Position numbers and translations under genes: made by a program
Notes under the pieces: model-generated
Seen by the model: only the letters and a program-made list of their open reading frames with translations
What the model was told of the DNA's origin: nothing
The model's database searches: none
NCBI GenBank assembly: GCA_944324855.1
Contig: CALUXY010000007.1
Coordinates: forward strand, 1 to 64,000
Direction: 5' to 3'
DNA length: 64,000 bases
Source: Candidatus Gastranaerophilales bacterium
GTDB lineage: Bacteria > Cyanobacteriota > Vampirovibrionia > Gastranaerophilales > Gastranaerophilaceae
Shown here: in pieces, positions 9,315 through 17,644 of the stretch
How the letters are laid out: each line of letters begins with the position of its first letter
How positions within the stretch are numbered: position 1 is the first letter of the stretch

Positions 9315-9941
9315 TTATTGGATAATGAATTGTCCAAAGCTTACTCTCAGGACTTCATTTTCGCCTGCTAAAATACCGTTTACCGCAGCCATTATTTGTT
9401 CTTTTGCAAGTTCTTTGCCTGCAGCAGTAGAAAGCTCAACAGCTGTTTTACTTGAAAGAGTTGTAATGATAGCATCTCTTATTGCCGGTTTAAATTCTGT
9501 AAGTTTCTTTTCCAATTCAGATTGTTTAGGAGCTGCTTCTTCTTCTCCGTGACCGTGTCCGCCTTTTTCTTTCTTAACTTCGGTTTCTGCCAGTGCAGGT
9601 TCTTCAGGTTGAGTTATTTCCAAAGCAACATTTGTTTTTAAATATCTTCTTTGATTAACGTCTGCCAAATTTAAAACAAAATCACCTAAATCCACAACAA
9701 CACCGTGTCGAACTTGTTCTGCTTCATCATCAATACTTGCACCGGCATCTTCTGATTGAGCATTAATTGAGGCAAGTTTTGAATTAAGAAGATTTGTTTG
9801 AATTACAAAATTTGCACCAATAAATATCACACAAAGCAGTGTTGTTGACACGATATTAATAAGTACGGTTTTAAGAAACTCATTTGGTGTTTTATTTCTG
9901 TTTTGAACTTGTCTTGTTAAATCTATATCCTCGTTAGCCAT
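9315..9941 (-). CDS. fliL: Flagellar basal body-associated protein FliL
   Basis: Single-pass inner-membrane protein that sits around the stator and supports motor function. A short cytoplasmic N-terminus is followed by a transmembrane helix (about 24-48, VLINIVSTTLLCVIFIGANF) and a periplasmic stomatin-like domain (VVDLGDFVLNLADVNQRRYLKTNVALE ... IRDAIITTLSSKTAVEL). A charged His/Gly/Glu insert (KKEKGGHGHGEEE, about 125-140) interrupts it. Between motB and fliM, as expected. GGAG precedes the start. Confidence 0.92.
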   Translation of the reverse strand: MANEDIDLTRQVQNRNKTPNEFLKTVLINIVSTTLLCVIFIGANFVIQTNLLNSKLASINAQSEDAGASIDDEAEQVRHGVVVDLGDFVLNLADVNQRRYLKTNVALEITQPEEPALAETEVKKEKGGHGHGEEEAAPKQSELEKKLTEFKPAIRDAIITTLSSKTAVELSTAAGKELAKEQIMAAVNGILAGENEVLRVSFGQFIIQ

Positions 9942-9942
9942 A

Positions 9943-10611
9943 TTAATCTCCAGTACTATTATCTAATATTATTATATCAACTCTTCTGTTCTTCATCCTA
10001 CCACTATTTGATGTATTATCTGCAACAGGAACAAATTCTCCGTATCCAACTGCTGATAATCTTCGAGGATTTACTCTTTTGGATTGAACGAGGTAATCTA
10101 TCACACTCGTTGCTCTTGCTGTGGATAACTCCCAATTTGATGCAAATTTTTTAGATTTTATCGGAAGAGAATCCGTATGCCCTTCTATTATAACAGGATT
10201 ATTTATTTTTGACAAAATATCTATAATTTTATTTAACGTTTGAATTGCTTCCGGCTGGAGTTCTGTTTCAGCAGATCCAAACAGAACATTATCGTTTAAT
10301 CTTATGATTAATCCTCTTGTATCTTTTAAGAGTATAACGTTATCATCATTTTTAAATTCCGTTAACAGTTCTTTTTGAAGTTCAGGCATTTTAACCGGTT
10401 TATCTTTTTTTATTTCTGCGGCTATCCTGGTGCTATTTACACCTTGATTTTTATTTACGCCTTCTGCATTTACTTTTGAACAATTTTCATTGTTATTTAC
10501 GGCAAACATTACGAGAAATAGTGCCAGAAGGAGAGTTACTAAATCTGCATAAGATATAATCCATCTGTTTATATAATCTTTTGAATTGTTGTAATCGTTA
10601 TCTTTTAACAC
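9943..10611 (-). CDS. motB: Flagellar stator protein MotB
   Basis: Stator subunit anchoring MotA to peptidoglycan and carrying the ion-binding Asp. One transmembrane helix near the N-terminus (WIISYADLVTLLLALFLVM) includes the conserved Asp23. A periplasmic plug/linker is followed by an OmpA-like peptidoglycan-binding domain (about 115-215; VIIEGHTDSLPIKS, NWELSTARATSVI, GYGEFVPVADN). The start is a GTG with AGGAT five bases upstream, inside the end of motA; only two bases separate the motA stop from it. Confidence 0.94.
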   Translation of the reverse strand: MLKDNDYNNSKDYINRWIISYADLVTLLLALFLVMFAVNNNENCSKVNAEGVNKNQGVNSTRIAAEIKKDKPVKMPELQKELLTEFKNDDNVILLKDTRGLIIRLNDNVLFGSAETELQPEAIQTLNKIIDILSKINNPVIIEGHTDSLPIKSKKFASNWELSTARATSVIDYLVQSKRVNPRRLSAVGYGEFVPVADNTSNSGRMKNRRVDIIILDNSTGD

Positions 10612-10613
10612 GC

Positions 10614-11369
10614 TTATCCTCTATCATGAGTCTTTGTATATCCAATAAGTTTTTCTTCCAAGATTGTAGGACTTTCTTGCAGGCAGATTGATACAATTCC
10701 TTGAAGAATTAATTCTTTAAACAGAATTTTTTCTCTTGTTTTTTGTTTCAAGTTTCCGGCAATTGGCAGAAATAACAGATTCGCAATTCCAACACCGTAA
10801 AGTGTTGATACAAAAGCTGTTGCAATCCCGTAGCCTAATGCATCAACTGCAGTTAAATCTTTTAAAACATTTATTAATCCCAATACTGCACCTACAAGTC
10901 CAAATGTTGGTGCATATCCGCCTAATGCTTCAAATACTCTGGAACTTATTAATTCTTCTTCTTCCTCGTAGGAAATTTCAGATGACAGAATATCATATAT
11001 AAGCTGCGGATTGCCAATATCTACGACAAGCTGCAGTCCTCTCTGTAAAAACGTGTCCGTAACGTCATCAAGAACACTGCCGAGAGCAAGCAGACCATTT
11101 TTTCTTGCATAGATTGATAATTGCATAATTTCTTTTATTATTTGATTTGTATTTGATTTTTCTTTTTTGAATACTTCTATTGCATTTTTTATGGCAATAA
11201 TAAGAGTTTTTTTATCAAAATTCAGTATCGTTGCGCAGATTGTACCGCCAATTACAATAATAAAGGCAGTCGGCTGTAATAGCATTCTAATCGAAAGCCC
11301 ATTAGCTATTTGACTTGAAAATACAGCGATTACACCTATTATTCCTAACAGTAAAATCCCTAAATTCAC
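10614..11369 (-). CDS. motA: Flagellar stator protein MotA
   Basis: Ion-channel subunit of the stator, four transmembrane helices. The sequence begins VNLGILLLGIIGVIAVF, as MotA proteins usually do, and contains the proline-bearing helix region GGYAPTFGLVGAVLGLINVLKDL and the last helix FVSTLYGVGIANLLFLPIAG. GTG at 11369 is chosen because AGAGGGG lies five bases upstream. An upstream in-frame ATG at 11450 would add 27 charged residues that MotA proteins lack. First gene of the stator/switch operon, divergent from minC. Confidence 0.92.
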   Translation of the reverse strand: MNLGILLLGIIGVIAVFSSQIANGLSIRMLLQPTAFIIVIGGTICATILNFDKKTLIIAIKNAIEVFKKEKSNTNQIIKEIMQLSIYARKNGLLALGSVLDDVTDTFLQRGLQLVVDIGNPQLIYDILSSEISYEEEEELISSRVFEALGGYAPTFGLVGAVLGLINVLKDLTAVDALGYGIATAFVSTLYGVGIANLLFLPIAGNLKQKTREKILFKELILQGIVSICLQESPTILEEKLIGYTKTHDRG

Positions 11370-11655
11370 GATAACCCCTCTTTTATAACATAATCTCACG
11401 TCTTTTAGTCTTTGAAAATCCTCTAAGAATATGAAATTTTTCTGCTTCAAATACTTATTTTTATTGGAATTTGACTGGAATTGTAATCTAAAAATATTTT
11501 TTACATAAAAAGTTGTGAGAAGTGACTGGGCACGTGAATCATGATTAATTATAATAAACTCCGTATTTTCTCCACTTAAAATAAAGATACATTTTATTGA
11601 ACATAAGGTATATTTACGATATTCTTAAATAGTATTAGTTAATGTGGGTAGGGAT

Positions 11656-12729
11656 ATGGAAAATTACACAGAAAATGAGTTTGTCATTGATTTAAGCGAA
11701 ACAAAAAATACTGCTCAACTGGCAACAGAACTTAGTTCAATATTAGAATCAAACGAAACAAAAGGTAAAAATGTAAGTCTTAATCTCGGGGATTTAGATT
11801 TAAAACAATCTCAGCTTTTAAGTATTAAAGCGTTAATAGAATCAATCGAATCTTCTATTAGTTCTATTTCAACAAATTCTGAAATGACCGAAGCATCAGC
11901 AATAAGTTTGGGGATTGCAATCAATTCAAATAAATCTGCAGATGTTGAATTACCATTTCAAGATTCAATTTCAGAACAAATCGAAAATCTGAATAATACA
12001 TTTTCAAATGAATCAGAAACAGTATCGACAGAAAATCCGGATACAAAAATCGAAAGCAAATTCAACGAAATTAATAATGAAACAACAATTTCAGAAATAC
12101 AACCCAAAGAAGAGTTAGATGAAGAAACCATACTTTCAAACCCTGAAGTGCAGGCTGCGCTCGATAAAGTTTTAGGTATTCAGCCTGACAATAAAAATAC
12201 AAATGAAAATATTATTAAAACTAATATTGAATTAATTGAACCAAAAAGTTTGGATAAGAGTTTTGAAGAAACAGAAACCAAAGAAAGAAGTTCGGAAGGG
12301 AAATACGTACTTCTTGATACTGACGGAATTACTCCTGATGATATGGAAGAATTTTCTGAAAATACGGCAGAACTTCCGACATTATATGTTACGCAGACAC
12401 TTCGTTCCGGGCAAACGGTTACTTATGAAGGAAATATATTTATAGTTGGTGATGCACATCCGGGCAGTGAAGTTATTGCAACAGGCGATATTACCGTTTG
12501 GGGGATTTTAGGCGGTATAGCGCATGCCGGTTCTCAAGGCAACGTTGCTGCAAAAGTAAGAGCTTTAAAACTTAATCCTATACAATTAAGAATCGCAGGA
12601 TTATATTCAAGAAGAAATGATACGGTTAATGTTCCGTATATTCAAAAAACAAATGAATTTACGCCTGAAGAGGCAAGAATTAATAATAAACAAATAGTAG
12701 TTTATAAAACATTAAGGAGAGAAGATTAA
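11656..12729 (+). CDS. minC: Septum site-determining protein MinC
   Basis: Inhibitor of FtsZ polymerisation, recruited to the membrane by MinD. The C-terminal ~110 residues form the right-handed beta-helix MinC_C domain (QTLRSGQTVTYEGNIFIVGDAHPGSEVIA, GDITVWGILGGIAHAG, ALKLNPIQLRIAG). The N-terminal ~240 residues contain a possible diverged MinC_N and a long Asn/Glu/Ser-rich acidic linker, making the protein much longer than the usual ~230 aa. ATG at 11656 is preferred; an in-frame GTG at 11644 is an alternative. It overlaps minD by one base (TAATG), showing translational coupling. Confidence 0.93.
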   Translation: MENYTENEFVIDLSETKNTAQLATELSSILESNETKGKNVSLNLGDLDLKQSQLLSIKALIESIESSISSISTNSEMTEASAISLGIAINSNKSADVELPFQDSISEQIENLNNTFSNESETVSTENPDTKIESKFNEINNETTISEIQPKEELDEETILSNPEVQAALDKVLGIQPDNKNTNENIIKTNIELIEPKSLDKSFEETETKERSSEGKYVLLDTDGITPDDMEEFSENTAELPTLYVTQTLRSGQTVTYEGNIFIVGDAHPGSEVIATGDITVWGILGGIAHAGSQGNVAAKVRALKLNPIQLRIAGLYSRRNDTVNVPYIQKTNEFTPEEARINNKQIVVYKTLRRED

Positions 12730-13541
12730 TGACTGGTCATGTAATAGTAATAACATCCGGTAAAGGTGGGGTAGGTAAAACAACAACAAGTGCAAATATA
12801 GGTACTGCACTTGCTAAAGCCGGTAATAAAGTTGTATTAATTGATACTGATATAGGATTAAGAAATCTGGATTTACTTCTAGGTCTGGAAAACAGAATTG
12901 TTTATACAATTGTTGATGTTGTAGAAGAAAGATGCAAATTAAAACAAGCACTTGTGAAAGATAAAAAGAATCCAAATCTTTCGTTGCTTGCAGCTGCTCA
13001 AACCAGAGACAAAACTTCTGTATCACAAGAACAATTAAAAGATATATGTGATCAATTGAAGAAAAAATATGATTTCATCCTTGTTGACTGTCCTGCAGGT
13101 ATTGAACAAGGTTTCCAAAACGCTGTAGCAGGAGCTTCTGAGGCAATAGTTGTTACAACTCCTGAAATGTCTGCAGTAAGAGATGCTGATAGAATCATCG
13201 GACTTTTAGAAGCGAAAGAAGAAATTGAAAGTTACAAACTTCTTTTAAACAGAGTCCGTCCGAATCTTATTGAATCTAACGATATGATGAGCGTAGAAGA
13301 TGTTGTTGAAATTTTGTCAGCAGAACTAATCGGTGTTATACCGGAAGATACCGGAATTATTACTTCAACAAACAAAGGAGAACCGATTGTTAATGATGAG
13401 ACTTCACTTGCAGGTCAAGCATACAGAAATGTTGCAAGACGTATTATGGGTGAAGATGTTCCATTCTTAGACCTTACACAGCCTAAAGGTTTTATGGCTA
13501 AGATAAAAAATCTATTTACGAAACTGAAAGGTAAGGTGTAA
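12729..13541 (+). CDS. minD: Septum site-determining ATPase MinD
   Basis: Membrane-associated ParA-type ATPase of the Min system. It shows the deviant Walker A (SGKGGVGKTTTSANIG, about 9-24), switch I/II regions (LIDTDIGLRNLD; FILVDCPAGIEQGF) and a C-terminal amphipathic membrane-targeting helix (FMAKIKNLFTKLKGKV). 270 aa is the standard length. It couples to minC by a one-base overlap and precedes minE by one base. Confidence 0.97.
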   Translation: MTGHVIVITSGKGGVGKTTTSANIGTALAKAGNKVVLIDTDIGLRNLDLLLGLENRIVYTIVDVVEERCKLKQALVKDKKNPNLSLLAAAQTRDKTSVSQEQLKDICDQLKKKYDFILVDCPAGIEQGFQNAVAGASEAIVVTTPEMSAVRDADRIIGLLEAKEEIESYKLLLNRVRPNLIESNDMMSVEDVVEILSAELIGVIPEDTGIITSTNKGEPIVNDETSLAGQAYRNVARRIMGEDVPFLDLTQPKGFMAKIKNLFTKLKGKV

Positions 13542-13542
13542 G

Positions 13543-14067
13543 ATGAAAGACCTTTTTGCAAATCTTTATAACAAGGTATTAAGTTTCTTTCATCAAGCAG
13601 AAAATAAAGATAGAGAGTCAGCAAAAGATGTTGCGTGTAACAGATTAAAACTTGTTTTGATGCAAGACAGAACAAACCTTTCTCCGGCTATTATGGATAG
13701 AATGAGACAGGAACTTATTGATTTGTTATCAAAATACCTTGAACTTGATAAAGAACTTCTTGATTTAAATTTTGAACAAGAAGATGAACAAATGGCTTTG
13801 ATGCTTTCTATACCGGTTATTCGAGCTAAAGAAGAAGCAGAAATTTTGGCTTTGTTAGAAGAAGAGGATAACGAAAAAGAAAACAACGATGAAGAGGAAG
13901 AAACTTCTGAAAACGAAGAAGATGACGAGTCGGAAAATGATGATTCTGATGATGCCTCAGAGATAGCCGATGAAAGTGAAGAAGACTCAGAAGATGCAGA
14001 AGATTCTGAGACTCCTGTTGAATCTGATTCTGAAAACGAAGATTCCGAAGAAGATATTGAGAAATAA
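13543..14067 (+). CDS. minE: MinE topological specificity factor with acidic tail
   Basis: Stimulates MinD ATPase and drives Min oscillation. Residues 1-95 align by eye with MinE: a membrane-binding start (LFANLYNKVLSFF), the anti-MinCD helix (DVACNRLKLVLMQDRTNLSPAIMDRMRQEL) and the topological domain (DEQMALMLSIPVI). Residues 110-174 are an almost uninterrupted Glu/Asp/Ser/Asn tail absent from ordinary MinE (~90 aa). The tail could be a disordered regulator or a charge counterpart to the MinC linker; its function is unknown. Confidence 0.92.
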   Translation: MKDLFANLYNKVLSFFHQAENKDRESAKDVACNRLKLVLMQDRTNLSPAIMDRMRQELIDLLSKYLELDKELLDLNFEQEDEQMALMLSIPVIRAKEEAEILALLEEEDNEKENNDEEEETSENEEDDESENDDSDDASEIADESEEDSEDAEDSETPVESDSENEDSEEDIEK

Positions 14068-14095
14068 ATAAAAGAAATAAATAAAATTTTATTAT

Positions 14096-14125
14096 AAAAG
14101 GGACGGTATTAATATCGTCCCTTTT
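14096..14125. terminator. Terminator of minCDE, possibly bidirectional
   Basis: AAAAGGGACG at 14096-14105 pairs with CGTCCCTTTT at 14116-14125. It lies between minE and a convergent gene and has the A/T flanks to work in both directions. Confidence 0.85.
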
Positions 14126-14127
14126 AG

Positions 14128-15276
14128 TTATATATCAAATGCTGAATCTTTATAATAGTTTGTCTTTTTCTTTCGTATTTTATCATTACGTTTTTTTACT
14201 TTTTTAGAAACGTGTTTATATGCATTATCTAAAGATATTTTTGCAACTTCTTTTTTCGTCAGCCTATCATAAAATGTTAACCAGAATGAATCATTTACAT
14301 TATTAACGGAAAAAGACATTCTGCCTGCAATTCTATCACCGGGCTTAATTTGAGCAAACATCAATCTTGTATCCCCAAAAACGGTTGGGTTAAATGTTTG
14401 TCCCAAGTCATTAACCAGAGCTACATCCATGCCGGAAAAAACTGTTTTTGACATATTTGAAATAGACATAGAAAGAGTTAAGGTATTCAATTCGCCAAAA
14501 GGATCTTTCTCATAAAGGATATTTGTAACTCTTACATTCAATCCCGGAAACATAACTTCATCCTGTCTTAGTGCAGATTCTTTATAAACAGGAAGGTTCA
14601 TTGACGTAGATACTTTAACCCTGATTTCATCGCCGGGTGCGATAAGAACATCTTTTCCTTTTCGGTATAAAGACATTGCAAGCCCGACTGTTCCTCCGAT
14701 TGCAGCTCCGCCTGCAACAGTATATCCTTGAGATGCAATAGCAGCTTCCAACCCTAGAGCATTTAAAGCAGTATATCCGCCTATCACGCCGCCGGCAGCA
14801 GTATAGCCGATATCTGTTGCTACAATTTTTCCAACCGCTTTCACTGGATGCATTTTGGTCGACATGCCGCCTTCTATTGGTATTTGTCTGCCATCAGGTG
14901 TTACAAGATAGTCAAATTTTAATGATATATACCCGTCACGTCCCAAACGTTTTGCCTCGGATGATTGAGAAATTATACCGTGGGCAAGAGTTCCTTTAGG
15001 TATTACAACTCCATTTTCGCCCATAACATCACTTGTAACTTTAGCAAAAAACTCATCGCCTTCTAATGAATAATTTCCGTCAATAACTTGTGATACAGTC
15101 ATTTTAATAACATCATGCTTATCAAGTGTTTCTATTTGTCCGGTAAATAATTCATCTTGAACTTGCTGTTCCTCATCTTTTTGTGCATGACCTTGAAAAA
15201 CGTCACCTTCTGCAAAACATACACAATTTGAACATAACATAGCTGCTATTAATAATTTGACTACACCTTTTTTCAT
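14128..15276 (-). CDS. Secreted protein with glycine-rich and Ig-like segments, unknown function
   Basis: Exported or envelope protein: residues 1-22 are a signal peptide (LLIAAMLCSNCVCFA). Residues ~40-145 read as a beta domain (IPKGTLAHGIISQSS ... ISLKFDYLVTPDGRQIPIEG) that by eye recalls VirB10/TrbI-like export proteins, a weak resemblance. A Gly/Ala-rich zipper-like stretch follows (~150-205, GYTAAGGVIGGYTALNAL, AAIGGTVGLAMS). The last half contains a beta-sandwich (LNTLTLSMSISNMSKT ... GDRIAGRMSFSV) like DUF4352-type domains, then a Lys/Arg-rich tail. I do not assign a function. Confidence 0.7.
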   Translation of the reverse strand: MKKGVVKLLIAAMLCSNCVCFAEGDVFQGHAQKDEEQQVQDELFTGQIETLDKHDVIKMTVSQVIDGNYSLEGDEFFAKVTSDVMGENGVVIPKGTLAHGIISQSSEAKRLGRDGYISLKFDYLVTPDGRQIPIEGGMSTKMHPVKAVGKIVATDIGYTAAGGVIGGYTALNALGLEAAIASQGYTVAGGAAIGGTVGLAMSLYRKGKDVLIAPGDEIRVKVSTSMNLPVYKESALRQDEVMFPGLNVRVTNILYEKDPFGELNTLTLSMSISNMSKTVFSGMDVALVNDLGQTFNPTVFGDTRLMFAQIKPGDRIAGRMSFSVNNVNDSFWLTFYDRLTKKEVAKISLDNAYKHVSKKVKKRNDKIRKKKTNYYKDSAFDI

Positions 15277-15375
15277 AATTCTATTATACCTGCCTTATAA
15301 AAAACTTTCCACATTGTTACAAGGAATTGTATTAGTGTAAAAAACATGTTAAAATATCAATATAAGGATATTTTA

Positions 15376-15660
15376 ATGGCATCAACTAAAACAACAAGAA
15401 AAAAAGCCCCAAATAAAATAGAAACATACGATGAAAGCGACTCAACCTGGTATTCTTTTGTTGAAATAATTTCATCCGGTATAAAAGTCGGCGTTTTTTG
15501 TATGTGCATTTATATTCTTAAAGAAATATTTCTGCTTATCAATGATTTATATTTTGTAGTGGAAAATCAAACCATTGATATTATTAAGCTTGAACTTATT
15601 CCTGCAAGTATTTTATTAATTATGGCAGGTTTTGCATTTTGGATTATGAGCAGGGACTAG
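15376..15660 (+). CDS. Small membrane protein, two transmembrane helices
   Basis: Unrecognised protein of 94 aa with a Lys/Arg-rich N-terminus (STKTTRKKAPNK) and two hydrophobic segments (SGIKVGVFCMCIYILKEIF and LIPASILLIMAGFAFWIM). ATG at 15376 is chosen because AGGA lies about 8 bases upstream; an in-frame ATG at 15346 lacks such a site. Its 3' end overlaps the convergent comF gene by 17 bp. Confidence 0.7.
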   Translation: MASTKTTRKKAPNKIETYDESDSTWYSFVEIISSGIKVGVFCMCIYILKEIFLLINDLYFVVENQTIDIIKLELIPASILLIMAGFAFWIMSRD

Positions 15661-16288
15661 ATGTTGCAAAACAGGTAACATCATTTATACTGTTTTTATG
15701 CAATTCTTCAATTATAGATTCGAAAGTTGCTCCGGATGTGCATATATCATCGATTAACAAAATTGGTAAATGTTTATCTGCTTCCTTATTAACAAGAAAT
15801 GCTCCGTTCAAATTATCCATACGCTGTACTCTTGATAACTTATATTGGGGCTTTGTCGGTTTAATTCTTTTTATTAATTCTGTATTTTTGATGAAGCCGG
15901 TCATATTACAAAATTCATCTGCTACAAGTTCCATGTGGTTATAATGTCTCTTTTTCTGTCTTGATTTATGCAAAGGTACAGGTACTACTTGAAACGTTTT
16001 ATTAATATCAAGTGTTAAAAAATATTCATATATAAATTTTGCCTGATAATATGCAAGCTCTTTTTTATTATGGTATTTTAATCCTCGGATAATTTTTTGC
16101 ATATTTTTATCATATTGACCTGCAATATAAATATCAGTATTCAATATTATCCTATCAACTCTTGATGGATTAAAATCCAGTTCCGAATAACATTTTGAAC
16201 AAACAGGCAGAGATTCTTTTGAAGAGCCGCAGCAATAACACCTTCTTTTGTATATCCAGTCTAATAAATTTAGAAAAAAGTTTTTCAT
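15644..16288 (-). CDS. comFC: ComF family phosphoribosyltransferase-like protein
   Basis: ComFC family, linked to DNA uptake in competent bacteria; cytoplasmic. The N-terminus has a four-Cys zinc finger (CYCCGSSKESLPVCSKC), the body carries PVPLHKSRQKKRHYNH and the C-terminus the PRPP-binding loop ILLIDDICTSGAT. 214 aa is typical. ATG at 16288 is used in place of an upstream TTG. No other competence gene adjoins it, although a DprA-like SLOG protein lies 4 kb away. Confidence 0.93.
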   Translation of the reverse strand: MKNFFLNLLDWIYKRRCYCCGSSKESLPVCSKCYSELDFNPSRVDRIILNTDIYIAGQYDKNMQKIIRGLKYHNKKELAYYQAKFIYEYFLTLDINKTFQVVPVPLHKSRQKKRHYNHMELVADEFCNMTGFIKNTELIKRIKPTKPQYKLSRVQRMDNLNGAFLVNKEADKHLPILLIDDICTSGATFESIIEELHKNSINDVTCFATSSPCS

Positions 16289-16400
16289 ACGATTCAATAC
16301 TAAAATAAAACTTTAATATTAACAATAGTATCCATAAATTTTAATAGTGTTAGCTAGAAAAACAAATTCACTTATCCCAAAATATATCAGAGGTGAGGTT

Positions 16401-17048
16401 ATGATAAAAAAAATAATCAGTATATCAATAATTTTCTTGGGGCTTACATCAAGCGGATTTTGTTTTGACAGAGAAGAAATCGTAAATATAAACGTATATG
16501 AAAAAATTAATCCTGCAATTGTATCTATTGATGCCAAAATACCGAATGGTGTTTCAAGCGGTTCAGGGTGTATTATCAATAAAAATGGAACAATTTTAAC
16601 AAGTTCTCATGTTATAGACCGCAGCAATGATATTGAAGTAACTGTTGCAAACGGCGAAAAATATAATGCGCTTATTCTGGAACAAACAGGATTAAGTAAA
16701 GATTTAGCACTTATAAAAATCTCACCTAAACACCCTTTAAAAACAGTAAAATTCGGGGATTCCGCAAATGTGAAAGTAGGTCAAAAAGTTCTTGCAATCG
16801 GCAGCCCGTTTGGTTTTAGCGGAACTTTAACTCAAGGTATCGTTTCAAGAATTGACTATAAGAAAAATAAAATCCAAACAGATGCAGCAATTAATCCGGG
16901 ATCATCAGGCGGTCCTTTGGTTAATACAACAGGAGAAGTCATAGGAATAAATCAGGCAATATATAATCCGGATGACAACATATCTAATATAGGAATAGGT
17001 TTTGCCATACCGATTAATGAAGCAAAGAAAATAGTTATTAAGGGATAA
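16401..17048 (+). CDS. Trypsin-like serine protease (HtrA/DegP type, no PDZ)
   Basis: Periplasmic or secreted S1C-type protease, 215 aa. Signal peptide at 1-22 (ISIIFLGLTSSGFC). The catalytic triad is visible: His70 (ILTSSHVID), Asp101 (SKDLALIKI) and Ser169 (INPGSSGGPLVN). The protein stops shortly after the protease domain, so it lacks the PDZ domains of DegP. ATG at 16401 follows AGAGGTGAGG; more upstream in-frame codons would mask the signal peptide. Its stop lies inside a palindrome shared with the convergent gene. Confidence 0.92.
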   Translation: MIKKIISISIIFLGLTSSGFCFDREEIVNINVYEKINPAIVSIDAKIPNGVSSGSGCIINKNGTILTSSHVIDRSNDIEVTVANGEKYNALILEQTGLSKDLALIKISPKHPLKTVKFGDSANVKVGQKVLAIGSPFGFSGTLTQGIVSRIDYKKNKIQTDAAINPGSSGGPLVNTTGEVIGINQAIYNPDDNISNIGIGFAIPINEAKKIVIKG

Positions 17049-17057
17049 CGTTATCCC
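17042..17057. terminator. Perfect 16-bp palindrome spanning two convergent stop codons
   Basis: GGGATAACGTTATCCC covers the TAA of the protease (17046-17048) and the TAA of the convergent GNAT-like gene (17051-17053). It is short and lacks a U-run, so terminator activity is uncertain. Confidence 0.4.
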
Positions 17058-17608
17058 CAAAACATAATAGATTTATGTTTTGTATCAATATGCTTGAAAC
17101 CATTTTTCTCATAAAATTTTATTGCATCATCATCAGATTGAATTAATATTGGTTTATCCGATATCTGTTTTACATAATTTACAAGTTCAGTACCGATTCT
17201 TTTATATTTTCTGTCATGTGAATTTTTAGTATTTGTATTAGGATTTACTTGCAGCCAATTAAGTTCATTGCTGGAATTTACTGTTTCTGAAAATAAAGCA
17301 AGACCTTGAATTTTATCAGGATTAATATGTTTATAATCAGAGTTTTGAGTTGTTAATCCAAGATAATGTTCTTGTAAAATATCAGGAAAAGGTCTATCTT
17401 TGATTGCATCATTAAATATTTCAAAAGCAAATCCCGGTGCAATATTTTCCCAATCACTGGCAGTCTTTGCAATTGCTCTTATATCCTCTTTATTTGATGT
17501 ATCAAACTCTACAATAGATGCTTCGCAGGGTTCATAAACACCTTTTGAATTTCTTTGAGGCAAATATACTGTTTTAAGATAGTTGGCTGTAAAATTAATC
17601 GGGGGCAT
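17051..17608 (-). CDS. GNAT-like protein, paralogue 1
   Basis: 185-aa protein with the outline of a GNAT acetyltransferase: LNWLQVNPNTN (beta4/5-like), YKRIGTELVNYVKQ (acetyl-CoA loop-like) and AIKFYEKNGFKHID (final helix and strand). Substrate unknown. It starts MPPINFTANYLKTVYL, a motif shared with the genes at 22312 and 22973. ATG at 17608 is preferred over 17623 because the paralogues' starts and upstream DNA align there (TGTGTTTTATACAAGT just before ATG, no Shine-Dalgarno). Lineage-specific family by inference. Confidence 0.75.
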   Translation of the reverse strand: MPPINFTANYLKTVYLPQRNSKGVYEPCEASIVEFDTSNKEDIRAIAKTASDWENIAPGFAFEIFNDAIKDRPFPDILQEHYLGLTTQNSDYKHINPDKIQGLALFSETVNSSNELNWLQVNPNTNTKNSHDRKYKRIGTELVNYVKQISDKPILIQSDDDAIKFYEKNGFKHIDTKHKSIMFWG

Positions 17609-17643
17609 ACTTGTATAAAACACAAATAAAATATTTTTTGCTA
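17609..17643 (-). promoter_or_regulatory. Conserved upstream block of GNAT paralogue 1
   Basis: TAGCAA followed by AAAATATTTTATTTGTG and a T/A-rich hexamer ends about 6 bases before ATG. The AGC of the box is 34 bases from the ATG; equivalent blocks lie at 33 bases before 22941, 23521 (both minus) and 51793 (plus). No ribosome binding site is seen. Confidence 0.55.
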
Positions 17644-17644
17644 T

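Noticed and set aside
9307..9552. 81-codon plus-strand frame
   Set aside because: Antisense to fliL, with repetitive Ser/Ala composition.
11370..11450. 27-codon N-terminal extension of MotA
   Set aside because: A GTG start with an excellent ribosome binding site lies at 11369 and gives the usual MotA N-terminus.
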